A stretch of 64,000 nucleotides of DNA, from NCBI RefSeq assembly GCF_002119765.1, contig NZ_CP021112.1, forward strand, positions 3,714,501 through 3,778,500. Direction: 5' to 3'. The stretch's first letter is position 1. Each line of letters begins with the position of its first letter. Positions 53,321 to 61,264 of this stretch are shown here, in pieces. The DNA comes from Pseudorhodoplanes sinuspersici (GTDB taxonomy: Bacteria > Pseudomonadota > Alphaproteobacteria > Rhizobiales > Xanthobacteraceae). The position numbers were made by a program, and so were the translations under genes. The notes under the pieces were generated by a model that worked only from the letters and a program-made list of their open reading frames with translations, ran no database searches and was not told the origin of the DNA.

Positions 53321-53349
53321 AGTTGTGAAGATACAATTGTGAGGGACGG

Positions 53350-54528
53350 ATGTTGAGTTCCCGCGCCATCAGGATCTGGTCCAGCATTCACACCTGGACC
53401 AGCTTGATCAGCACCGGCTTTATGCTCCTGCTCTGCATCACGGGGCTGCCGCTGATCTTTTACCACGAGCTGAATCACGCCCTCTACGACGAGGTCGAGC
53501 CGGCACAGCTCGCCGCCGACGCACCGCGCGCCAATCTCGACACCGTGGTGGCGAACGGGCTCGCGAAAATCCCGGGCCATGCCGTCCAGTTCATGTTCTG
53601 GGATCGCGAAGAGCCCGAAATTGTCATGCTCAGCATCGGCAAGACGGTGAATTCCGATCCGGAGCAGAACCGGATCGTACGGCTTGATTCGCGTACCGGA
53701 GAGTTCCTCGATGAAGTGGATTTCCGCTCGCGCCTGATCTTCGTCTTCTACCGGCTGCATGTCGACATGTATGCCGGGCTGCCGGGCAAACTGTTTCTCG
53801 GGCTGATGGGCTTGTTGTTCTGTGTCGCCATCATCTCCGGCGTGGTGCTGTATTGGCCATCCACGCGTAAACTCGATTTCGGCGCCGTGCGCAGGGAGCG
53901 GCCGCGCATCGTGCGCTGGCTGGATCTGCACAATCTGCTGGGTGTCGTCACCGTGGTCTGGGCGCTGACGGTCGGCTTCACCGGTGTGATCAACACCTGG
54001 GCGGACCTGATCTTCAAGTTGTGGCAGAACGATCAGCTTGTCGCGATGACGCAAGCGTACAAGGATCGTTCGCCGCCGCAGGGACCGACCTCGGTGGATG
54101 AGGCGGTCGTCGCCGCACGCGAGACGATGCCAGGCATGCAGCCGTCCTTTGTCGCTTTTCCGGGTAATCCCTTCAGCAGCAAGAGCCATTATGCGGTCTT
54201 CATGCGTGGCGAGACGCCGCTGACGTCACGGCTGTTGCGCCCGGCGCTGATCGAGGCCGAAACGGGCAAGTTGACCGACAGCCGCAGTCTGCCGCTTTAT
54301 GCCAAGGCGCTGCTGGTCTCGCAGCCGCTGCATTTTGGCGATTATGGCGGCATGCCGCTCAAGATCATCTGGGCGATCCTCGACATCGTGACGATCGCTG
54401 TCCTGATCACCGGCCTGTATCTGTGGGTGGCGCGGCGCCGGCGGGCGCGATTGCCGTCGGGCCGCGTGGCGCGTCAACTCGCTCCCGTGGACGTACAGGC
54501 CGCGAGCTTTCAAAGGAAATCCGGATAG
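53350..54528 (+). CDS. PepSY-associated membrane protein (siderophore reduction type)
   Basis: 392 residues with four transmembrane helices (about residues 16-38, 142-168, 195-216 and 342-366). The N-terminus SIHTWTSLISTGFMLLLCITGLPLIFYHE and the His in LDLHNLLG are typical of the PepSY-TM or PiuB family. Members act in the inner membrane beside TonB receptors and are thought to reduce ferric siderophores using haem or flavin. It is in an operon with receptor 1 and probably handles the imported complex. No ABC importer is adjacent. Confidence 0.86.
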   Translation: MLSSRAIRIWSSIHTWTSLISTGFMLLLCITGLPLIFYHELNHALYDEVEPAQLAADAPRANLDTVVANGLAKIPGHAVQFMFWDREEPEIVMLSIGKTVNSDPEQNRIVRLDSRTGEFLDEVDFRSRLIFVFYRLHVDMYAGLPGKLFLGLMGLLFCVAIISGVVLYWPSTRKLDFGAVRRERPRIVRWLDLHNLLGVVTVVWALTVGFTGVINTWADLIFKLWQNDQLVAMTQAYKDRSPPQGPTSVDEAVVAARETMPGMQPSFVAFPGNPFSSKSHYAVFMRGETPLTSRLLRPALIEAETGKLTDSRSLPLYAKALLVSQPLHFGDYGGMPLKIIWAILDIVTIAVLITGLYLWVARRRRARLPSGRVARQLAPVDVQAASFQRKSG

Positions 54529-54551
54529 ATTCCGGCGGCGAGGATCGGCAA

Positions 54552-54567
54552 AGATCAGATTTGATCT
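54552..54567. promoter_or_regulatory. palindrome before araC-type gene
   Basis: AGATCA-GATT-TGATCT is a perfect 6-bp inverted repeat in the short gap before the AraC-type gene. It is a plausible operator for that regulator or for an iron regulator. Confidence 0.5.
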
Positions 54568-54568
54568 G

Positions 54569-54600
54569 TTCTAATCTTCTTTGTCTCGAACGATTCTAAT
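54569..54600. repeat. direct repeat TTCTAAT x2
   Basis: TTCTAAT occurs at 54569-54575 and 54594-54600, 25 bp apart (about 2.4 helical turns). Paired direct repeats are the usual form of AraC half-sites. The motif is not repeated near either receptor start as far as I could see. Confidence 0.45.
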
Positions 54601-54611
54601 TTCGTTGGATC

Positions 54612-55604
54612 GTGCTCAGTCATTCGCAGCATTGTTCAGCACGCCCCGATGTGGTGCATTGGGAAATGGACTCGCACGACCTGTACAATCTTCTGTTCGA
54701 CAAAATCAGCATCGTCACAAGAGACGACGGCCAATCGCAGCTACCGCGTTTTGCGAAATTGTTGCGCTGGTCGTCGTCGCTCGGTTGCGTGATTCAGGCC
54801 TGCGATGAGGAAATCGCGTCGCCGATCCAGTCGCATTGCGTGACCAAACCGAGCCTGTTCATCACCGCCGTCCTTCGTGCCGACTGGAAAGATGGCGAGC
54901 CCTATAGCAACGTCACCGACGTGTCTTACGTGAAGAACACATTGCTTGCAGTGGCGATGCGCGAGCCGGTGACGTGGATTGGCGAAACGCCGCGCTGCGA
55001 TCGGCTGCGCGTCGTCGGTATTGCCGTGCCTGCCGAGAAACTCTCGGCGATCGGGCTGGGCGATCACTTCGAAGACATGTTCGACGATCCCGGCGCACCC
55101 ATTGGGATCAAATCCATGTCGATGTCGCCCCAGATCAGGGCGCTGGCGGAGGAGATGCTCGACCCGTCGGAGGAAGGTGGCATCGGCCAGCTTCTTGCCG
55201 AGGCGCATGCGACGGAGATGGTTGCCCGTGCCTTGTCGGCTTTCGCCGACAAGGATGAAACAACCAGGCTGAACGAACGCGATCGTATGGCCGTCAGGCG
55301 CGTCCGCGATCTTCTCGAATCCGATCTGTCCTGTGACTGGATGTTGGCGGAATTGGCAAAGCAGGCCGGCCTCAGCGCGCGCTCGCTGAACACCAAGTTC
55401 CGCATCGCCTTTGGCGCATCGGTGTTTGAATATCTGAAACGCCGTCGCCTGGAATTCGCTCATGAAACGCTGATGCAGCGTCGGATGTCGGTGTCGGAGA
55501 TTGCGTACCGAGTGGGCTACGAATCGCCGGCGAATTTCGCCACCGCCTTCCGCCGCCATTTCGGCTATGTCCCGACCGCTTTGCTGCGTCCGCGCATCAA
55601 TTAG
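54612..55604 (+). CDS. AraC-family transcriptional regulator
   Basis: 330 residues. The C-terminal 100 residues form two helix-turn-helix units (ELAKQAGLSARSLNTKFRIA and VSEIAYRVGYESPANFATAF) of the AraC family. The N-terminal part is a divergent sensor domain. It lies between two siderophore receptor genes, so like PchR it probably activates them when the ferric siderophore is bound. The listed start is a GTG; an ATG at 54666 (MDSHDLYN) is an alternative with a shorter N-terminus. It is preceded by a palindrome and by a direct repeat. Confidence 0.85.
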   Translation: MLSHSQHCSARPDVVHWEMDSHDLYNLLFDKISIVTRDDGQSQLPRFAKLLRWSSSLGCVIQACDEEIASPIQSHCVTKPSLFITAVLRADWKDGEPYSNVTDVSYVKNTLLAVAMREPVTWIGETPRCDRLRVVGIAVPAEKLSAIGLGDHFEDMFDDPGAPIGIKSMSMSPQIRALAEEMLDPSEEGGIGQLLAEAHATEMVARALSAFADKDETTRLNERDRMAVRRVRDLLESDLSCDWMLAELAKQAGLSARSLNTKFRIAFGASVFEYLKRRRLEFAHETLMQRRMSVSEIAYRVGYESPANFATAFRRHFGYVPTALLRPRIN

Positions 55605-55797
55605 AGCGCGGCAGAATCGGTCGTTCGGTGTTTCAGTCTGGAATCGTTGCAAATTGCGCGCCGATTTTGCCCGGTCCCGCAGGCATTTTCCTTCACGCAA
55701 ACGCCTTTCGCTTTCCGGCAAAGGTCATACCGGTTCCGGCGAGAGGACGGATTTGCATAGTGCCGGAGGATTGGACTGTTTTGGGGGCTCGTTAAGC

Positions 55798-58077
55798 GTG
55801 CGTCGGAATTTGCGTCGGGGTGGCTGCGGTAAGAATTTGACGGCCGCCGGTTGTGATATTCGTGTCGGTGTTTTGGTTGCCGGGGTCGCGGTTTTGTCAG
55901 GCGTTGCGCTCGACGCTTCGACACATGCGATTTTCGCACAGGAAGCGATTCAGCTTGATACCATTGAGGTGCGGGGCCGGTCGCGATCGTCAGCCGGACG
56001 GCAGGCGGCTCCGGCAGAGCAGGTTCAGTCCACACAGGTGGAGGTGATTGAACGCGGCGATGGACCGGTGCAGGGAATTGTCGCGACACGCAGCGTCACC
56101 GGAACCAAAACCGACACGCCGATCACGGAAATTCCGCAATCCATCTCGGTCGTCACGCAGGATCAGATCACCGAGCAGGGCGCGCAAACCATCAGCGAGT
56201 CGCTGCGCTACACGCCAGGTGTGTTTGCCGGTATCAATGGCGAAAGCGCGAAGTATGACGAGACGCGCATTCGTGGCTTCCTGCCGTATTATTATCTCGA
56301 CGGGATGCCGCTGCCGTTGAATCGGTTTTTCGCGACGCCGCGGATCGAACCGTATGGGCTCGAGCGCATCGAAGTGTTGAAGGGCCCGTCGTCCGTTCTC
56401 TATGGCCAGAACTCGCCCGGCGGCCTGATCAACATGATCAGCAAGCGGCCGACATTAACGCCGTTCGGCGAAATCGAAGTTTCTGCTGGAAGCCACGATT
56501 GGTGGCAGGGCGCATTCGATGTCGGCGGTCCGGGCAACGCCGACAAGTCGTTCCTCTATCGGTTCACCGGCCTGGTCCGCGATTCCGATACGATGGTGAA
56601 TTTTGCCAAGGACAAAAGGCTGTTTTTGGCGCCGTCCTTTACGTTCCGCAACTTCGACTCCTCGCTGACGTTGCTCATGCAATACGGCAAGGACCAAGGC
56701 TCGTATCCTCAGCAATATCTGCCGGCACAAGGGACGCTGTTTCCCAATCCAAACGGAAGGATCCCGCGTAGCTTTTTTGTCGGCGAGCCAAACTGGGATC
56801 GCTTCGAGCGCGAGCAATGGGCGGTCGGCTACGCCTTCGAGCATCGCTTCAACGAGACGTGGCAGTTCCGTCAGAACCTGCGATACATGGCTGTTGATAC
56901 TTATTGGCAAGCCCATCGCAGCGAAGGATTTATTCCGCCGGACCTCGTGAACCTTCAGCGCGGCGCATATTCGCAAGACACGGATGCGCGCACTTTCACG
57001 ATCGACAACCAGTTGCAGGCAGATTTCGCGACCGGGCCGCTTCAGCACAAGGTGCTTTTCGGTCTGGATTATTTCCAGACCGCCGGAAACAACGATTTCC
57101 GTTATGCATTCCCGCCAATGTGGGGCGGTACCGTGCAGCCGATCAACGTTTTCAATCCGGTCTATAACGGATCGGTCCCGCCGCTGGTCCCGCGTTACAA
57201 CTATCACGACAGGAAGAATCAACTTGGCATCTACGCGCAGGATCAGATCAAGTTTGATCGCTGGATTCTGACCGTCGGAGGCCGCCACGATTGGTCTGAC
57301 GTCTCGGTGACAGACTCGGTTGCCAACACGTACGATCAGGTGAGGAGTCAGGCTTGGACGGGTCGTGCAGGTCTGGGTTATACATTTGATAATGGCGTCA
57401 CGCCGTATATTGCGGCTGCCACGTCGTTTGAACAGGAAACAACTGTCGGTTTCCCATCTGGAAAGTTGTTCGAGCCGACCACGGGTGTGCAATATGAAGC
57501 TGGCATCAAGTATCAGCCGGTCGGCACCAAGGCGTTATTCACGGCGGCGGTCTACGATCTGACACGCAAGAATGTGATCACCACCAATCCAGCATTCATT
57601 GCCATACAGACTGGCGAGGTGAATGTTCGCGGCGTCGAATTGGACGCAAAGGTCAGTGTGACCGATCGGCTCGATGTGATTGCTGCATATACTTATATGG
57701 ATTCGGAAATCACAGAGAGTTCTAATCCTTTGCAACTCGGCCGTCCGCAGCCGATGACCCCCCACAACATGGCTTCCGGTTGGATCGACTACATGGTGTT
57801 GCCGGGATTGAAACTCGGTGGTGGCGTGCGTTACGTCGGCGCTAATTATTCCGAAACGGAAACGGTGGACCAGCTTTTGGTTCCATCCTACGTCGTCTAT
57901 GACGCGGCGGTTCGATACGATTTCGGCGCGCTGGATCGATCCCTCAAAGGATTGGAGCTAAGGGTCAACGCCACCAATCTGTTCGACAAAAATTATGTGA
58001 CCTATTGCTACGGGTATGCTTACTGCAGCCTCGCGCCGGGACGCACGGTCCTTGCGACCATGGCCTATCGGTGGTGA
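55798..58077 (+). CDS. TonB-dependent siderophore receptor 2
   Basis: 759 residues starting at a GTG (55798), which gives a Lys/Arg N-region and a hydrophobic signal (VGVLVAGVAVLSGVALDAST). The earlier ATG of the frame (55501) lies within the AraC gene and is rejected; a TTG at 55771 is another option. The plug carries GTKTDTPITEIPQSISVVTQ and VLKGPSSVLYGQNSPGGLIN, and the barrel ends VLATMAYRW. It is paralogous to receptor 1, nearly identical in the first plug block. It probably imports a related ferric siderophore across the outer membrane. Confidence 0.9.
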   Translation: MRRNLRRGGCGKNLTAAGCDIRVGVLVAGVAVLSGVALDASTHAIFAQEAIQLDTIEVRGRSRSSAGRQAAPAEQVQSTQVEVIERGDGPVQGIVATRSVTGTKTDTPITEIPQSISVVTQDQITEQGAQTISESLRYTPGVFAGINGESAKYDETRIRGFLPYYYLDGMPLPLNRFFATPRIEPYGLERIEVLKGPSSVLYGQNSPGGLINMISKRPTLTPFGEIEVSAGSHDWWQGAFDVGGPGNADKSFLYRFTGLVRDSDTMVNFAKDKRLFLAPSFTFRNFDSSLTLLMQYGKDQGSYPQQYLPAQGTLFPNPNGRIPRSFFVGEPNWDRFEREQWAVGYAFEHRFNETWQFRQNLRYMAVDTYWQAHRSEGFIPPDLVNLQRGAYSQDTDARTFTIDNQLQADFATGPLQHKVLFGLDYFQTAGNNDFRYAFPPMWGGTVQPINVFNPVYNGSVPPLVPRYNYHDRKNQLGIYAQDQIKFDRWILTVGGRHDWSDVSVTDSVANTYDQVRSQAWTGRAGLGYTFDNGVTPYIAAATSFEQETTVGFPSGKLFEPTTGVQYEAGIKYQPVGTKALFTAAVYDLTRKNVITTNPAFIAIQTGEVNVRGVELDAKVSVTDRLDVIAAYTYMDSEITESSNPLQLGRPQPMTPHNMASGWIDYMVLPGLKLGGGVRYVGANYSETETVDQLLVPSYVVYDAAVRYDFGALDRSLKGLELRVNATNLFDKNYVTYCYGYAYCSLAPGRTVLATMAYRW

Positions 58078-58080
58078 GCA

Positions 58081-58284
58081 ATGACAGAATCATTCCAAAG
58101 AACAGGGCGAAACTGGAAGCAGGTGTTCGGTATCCCGATCATGCTCGGAGTTCTGAGCGCGATCGGACTGATATCAGCTCTGCTTGGTGACGAAGTCTGG
58201 AACGTGTTGTCGTGGATCGCGCTTGGCGTGCCGTGTGCCGTCATCGCCTGGTATTGGTTCGGGCGACGCCTCGCTGTGCAGTGA
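58081..58284 (+). CDS. 67-residue two-helix membrane protein of iron island
   Basis: The start ATG is 3 bp after the receptor 2 stop. The protein has a polar N-terminus (MTESFQRTGRNWKQ), two transmembrane helices (about 17-37 and 42-60) and a short basic tail. Short proteins of this type follow TonB receptors in other proteobacteria, and a role beside the PepSY-type reductase has been proposed; nothing more can be read from sequence. It is almost certainly co-transcribed with receptor 2. Confidence 0.72.
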   Translation: MTESFQRTGRNWKQVFGIPIMLGVLSAIGLISALLGDEVWNVLSWIALGVPCAVIAWYWFGRRLAVQ

Positions 58285-58306
58285 ACCGGAACAAGGCGGG
58301 GTGTAG

Positions 58307-59053
58307 CTAAGTCCCGTAGCTCTGCACCAGGCTGCCGGCGACGAGCGACCAGCCGTCGACCAAGACGAAGAAGATCAGCTTGAAGGGCAGGGAGACCACG
58401 ACCGGCGGCAGCATCATCATGCCCATCGACATCAGCACCGATGCCACCACGAGGTCGATGATCAGGAACGGCAGGAACAGCAGAAAGCCGATCTCGAAGG
58501 CGCGTTTCAGTTCCGAAATCATGAAAGCCGGGATCAGCACGCGCAGCGATACGTCGTCCGGCGTTGCCGGCTTGGCTTCGCGCGACAGGTCCATGAACAG
58601 CGCGAGATCCTTCTCGCGGACATTCTTCAGCATGAAAGTCTTGAACGGACCGGAGGAGCGTTGAAAGGCCTGCTCGGCAGTGATCTCGTTATTGGCGAGC
58701 GGACGCAGGCCGACCTCATAGGCGTTCTGGAATGCCGGTCCCATGATGAAGGCCGTCAGAAACAGCGCCAGAGCCACCATCACCGAATTCGGCGGCGCCG
58801 TGCCGGTGCCAAGCGCGGTGCGCAGCAGCGACAGCACCACGACGATCCGCGTGAACGAGGTCATCATCACGAGGATCGAGGGCGCCAGCGACAGCACCGT
58901 GATCAGCGCGATCATCTGGATCGCGCGCTCGGTCAATCCGGCGCCTTGTCCGAAATTGATGCTGATGTCTTGCGAGAGGGCTGTGTCTGGGAGAACAACA
59001 AGGATCGCGGCCACCGTCAACAGACGGACGCAGCACGCGATTGTTTGCGTCAA
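58307..59053 (-). CDS. fliP: flagellar export gate protein FliP
   Basis: 248 residues with a cleavable signal (RLLTVAAILVVLPDTALSQ) and four membrane segments. The motifs LSLAPSILVMMTSFTRIVVVLS, DVSLRVLIPAFMISELKRAF and MGMMMLPPVVVSLPFKLIFF are hallmarks of FliP, the core of the type III export channel with FliQ and FliR. It follows fliO with a 4-bp overlap (ATGA). It converges on the iron island. Confidence 0.96.
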   Translation of the reverse strand: MTQTIACCVRLLTVAAILVVLPDTALSQDISINFGQGAGLTERAIQMIALITVLSLAPSILVMMTSFTRIVVVLSLLRTALGTGTAPPNSVMVALALFLTAFIMGPAFQNAYEVGLRPLANNEITAEQAFQRSSGPFKTFMLKNVREKDLALFMDLSREAKPATPDDVSLRVLIPAFMISELKRAFEIGFLLFLPFLIIDLVVASVLMSMGMMMLPPVVVSLPFKLIFFVLVDGWSLVAGSLVQSYGT

Positions 59054-60126
59054 GATGGCTTGCCTGACGGCCGGCCGAGAAGGTTTGCCATTTCTTCCTC
59101 AAGGCTACCGAACATGTCGTCCGGCTTGTCCGATTTTTCAGGCGCAGCTTTCGCCGGTGCCGGTGCGGGTTTTGCTGCCGCCGGCGCCGATGCTTCTTTT
59201 GGCTTCTCGGGAGCAGCGGCGGCCGGCGAGGTGACCTCCGGCGCCTTTGCAGGCGCGGCCGGCTGAGCCGGCGGCGGTGTGACAGGCGGCGCCGCGCGCG
59301 GTGCTTCTGCAGCGGGCTTCAGTCCCGGTTGCATCACGCCTGGACGTGATGCCGGCGTCGCTGGTGCCGCCGGGCGGCGGAGCGCCGCTTCAAGGCGTTG
59401 CGCCATGTCGGCGAGATTCTGATCGGCGGATTGCTGTTGCGATGCGGCTTGGGGTGCCGGGGCAGGCATCGGAGCCGGCTTGGGTGCCATGCGCGCTTCC
59501 ACACGAGGGGCTTCCACCCGGGGCGCTTCCACAGCCGGGGCAGGCGCCGGCCGCGGTGCCGGAGCAATGGGTTCCGCAGGACGAACGGACAATTCAGCCG
59601 CGAGGCCGGCCAGCGGGTCGGCTGCGCGCGCGCGCCTTGGCAGGGCCGGTGGTGGGGATTGCTCGGGCTGCAAGGCCCATTGCGAGGAATCCTCAAGCGG
59701 TGCCGGCCGCGGCATGGGAGCGGGACGCGGCGTCGGCTCCGGCTGCAGGGATGCCCAGCTCGCATCCTCGCTCGTGGCGCCGGCAAGAACACGGGTGAGG
59801 TTATCGGCGACCGAGGAGGCACGCTCGCGGCTGCTCTGACCCCTGAGGATATTGGCTTCTACGAGGATGTCGGTCGGCCCGCCGATCATGATCAGGTGCT
59901 CGACATTGTCGCGCCGGATCAGCACCAGCTTGCGCCGGCCATCCACCGCGCCGGCCTCGATCACGGCGAGACGCGGCGCCCGGCCGCGGGCTTTCTGGCC
60001 ACCGAGGGGCCCCGAACCGAAGCGGCGAATCAGCCAGGCGGTCAGACCGATCAACGCGAAAACGACGACGAACGCGATGAAAAAGCGCACCGGCAGCGAC
60101 GTTCCTTCCCCAAAAAGGCTATCCAT
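59050..60126 (-). CDS. fliO: FliO-like export protein with long Pro/Ala-rich tail
   Basis: 358 residues from ATG 60126. One transmembrane helix (FFIAFVVVFALIGLTAWLIRRF) is followed by a FliO domain (RAPRLAVIEAGAVDGRRKLVLI, HLIMIGGPTDILVEANI). FliO helps FliP ring assembly. Residues 120-358 are Pro/Ala/Glu-rich and probably disordered, far beyond the roughly 120-residue FliO of enterobacteria. An ftr-like palindrome and a CtrA-like box lie upstream of its start. Confidence 0.85.
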   Translation of the reverse strand: MDSLFGEGTSLPVRFFIAFVVVFALIGLTAWLIRRFGSGPLGGQKARGRAPRLAVIEAGAVDGRRKLVLIRRDNVEHLIMIGGPTDILVEANILRGQSSRERASSVADNLTRVLAGATSEDASWASLQPEPTPRPAPMPRPAPLEDSSQWALQPEQSPPPALPRRARAADPLAGLAAELSVRPAEPIAPAPRPAPAPAVEAPRVEAPRVEARMAPKPAPMPAPAPQAASQQQSADQNLADMAQRLEAALRRPAAPATPASRPGVMQPGLKPAAEAPRAAPPVTPPPAQPAAPAKAPEVTSPAAAAPEKPKEASAPAAAKPAPAPAKAAPEKSDKPDDMFGSLEEEMANLLGRPSGKPS

Positions 60127-60184
60127 CGGACCTACCGGCCTCCTCACTGAAGGGCTTATCCGTGCCCCGATCGTCTTGGGGTCT

Positions 60185-60199
60185 CGGCAAGACTTGCCG
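60185..60199 (-). promoter_or_regulatory. ftr-like palindrome before fliO
   Basis: CGGCA-AGACT-TGCCG is perfect and lies 58 bp upstream of the fliO start. It is 9 bp downstream, on the minus strand, of the CtrA-like box at 60209-60223. Confidence 0.6.
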
Positions 60200-60208
60200 A
60201 CCCTAAGA

Positions 60209-60223
60209 CTAACAAAACCCTAA
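60209..60223 (-). promoter_or_regulatory. CtrA-like box before fliO
   Basis: The minus strand reads TTAG-GGTTTTG-TTAG, each half one base away from TTAA and with the exact N7 spacing. It precedes the ftr-like site by 9 bp, the same gap as at flgB. Confidence 0.5.
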
Positions 60224-60335
60224 CGGACCTGTTGAGTGTTTATCGCGATTCTATCGCATTTCCAGGCCGCAACTTGCTGTTTTGGTAAACCGTTCGGCTA
60301 AGGCCAAACGATGGCAAGGCCACCGAATACCGATT

Positions 60336-60351
60336 TTAACCAGATGTTAAC
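60336..60351 (+). promoter_or_regulatory. CtrA box before flgB operon
   Basis: TTAA-CCAGATG-TTAAC is a perfect match to the CtrA motif and lies 80 bp upstream of the flgB start. A GGGCA-AGAAT-TGCCT palindrome begins after a 9-bp gap. Confidence 0.7.
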
Positions 60352-60359
60352 CATACACC

Positions 60360-60374
60360 GGGCAAGAATTGCCT
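60360..60374 (+). promoter_or_regulatory. ftr-like palindrome before flgB
   Basis: GGGCA-AGAAT-TGCCT keeps the GGCA-N5-TGCC core. Placed just downstream of the CtrA box, it resembles the repressor site ftr4 of Caulobacter fliF, though its function here is unproven. Confidence 0.5.
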
Positions 60375-60431
60375 GTCGCCGCGAGTCCTTGAGTCCAGAA
60401 TTTGCGGTCCTTCATGCTCGAAGAACAGGCC

Positions 60432-60829
60432 ATGCCCATTTCAGGACTACCGATCCTCACCATGCTCCGCACCAAAATGCAGTGGCATCAAGAGCGGCAG
60501 CGTTTGCTTTCCGAGAACATCGCCAATTCGGACACCCCAAAGTTCAAACCGTCCGATCTGACACCCCCGAAATTTGATTCGTCGGTGGCCGGGCCGAGCG
60601 TCTCGCTTCAACGGACCAGTTCGGCGCATCTGACCGGCTTTTCCGGGGGGACAGCACCGTGTTCCAGCGGGGCAAGCCCGGCGGCGCGGAGACCCGCCCC
60701 GCCGGCAACGCCGTCAGCCTCGAAGACGAGATGCTGAAGGTCGCCGAGAACCAGATGGACTACCAGGCGGCGGCGAGCCTCTACACCAAAAGCCTCGGCC
60801 TGATGAAAACCGCACTCGGCAAACGCTAA
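60432..60829 (+). pseudogene. flgB: proximal rod protein FlgB, apparent frameshift in G6 run
   Basis: The first part from ATG 60432 is good FlgB (MPISGLPILTMLRTKMQWHQ, ENIANSDTPKFKPSD), and the last part from about 60650 in the +2 frame is also FlgB (AVSLEDEMLKVAENQMDYQA and YTKSLGLMKTALGKR, stop 60827-60829). They join at GGGGGG (60645-60650): one additional G would give SGGDSTVFQRG and a normal 132-residue protein. As read, translation would leave the frame and end at 60737. All neighbouring flagellar genes are intact, so a sequencing or assembly error or slippage is as likely as a true loss. FlgB is the most proximal rod subunit and is essential. Confidence 0.88.
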
Positions 60830-60841
60830 CGGACAGCATTC

Positions 60842-61252
60842 ATGGATTTCATCAAGTCGATTGCCATCGCGGCATCGGGGCTGCGAGCCCAGGCCGGACG
60901 TATGCGGGTTATCGCGGAAAACATTGCCAACGCGGACTCGACCGCCAGCAATGCCGGGGCTGATCCCTATCGTCGCAAGATTCCGACCTTCCATTCCGAA
61001 CTCGACCGCAGCCTCGATGCGCGCGTCGTCAGTCTTGGCACCATCAAAACCGACCAGACGGCTTTCACGACGAAGCATCTGCCGGGGCATCCCGCGGCCG
61101 ATGCTTCGGGACATGTCAAATATCCGAATGTGAACCCGCTTGTCGAAATGACCGACATGCGGGACGCGCAACGTTCCTACGAGGCCAACATCAATGTCAT
61201 CGGCGCCACGCGCCGGATGCTCCAGCGTACCATCGACATTCTAAAAGCATAA
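60842..61252 (+). CDS. flgC: proximal rod protein FlgC
   Basis: 136 residues. The start MDFIKSIAIAASGLRAQAGR with VIAENIANADST, and the end VEMTDMRDAQRSYEANINVI, match FlgC, a proximal rod subunit. The length agrees with E. coli FlgC (134). It begins 12 bp after the flgB stop and is followed by fliE after 12 bp, so it is in the flgB-flgC-fliE-fliQ-fliR-flhB operon. Confidence 0.95.
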   Translation: MDFIKSIAIAASGLRAQAGRMRVIAENIANADSTASNAGADPYRRKIPTFHSELDRSLDARVVSLGTIKTDQTAFTTKHLPGHPAADASGHVKYPNVNPLVEMTDMRDAQRSYEANINVIGATRRMLQRTIDILKA

Positions 61253-61264
61253 CGGGAGACGATC

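Noticed and set aside
56455-57492. 345-residue minus-strand frame opposite TonB receptor 2
   Set aside because: It has no family signature and is fully contained in a conserved receptor gene.
60402-60737. A 111-residue flgB-like protein ending in a Pro/Ser-rich tail
   Set aside because: The tail is out-of-frame translation after the G6 run; the true FlgB C-terminus continues in another frame to 60829.
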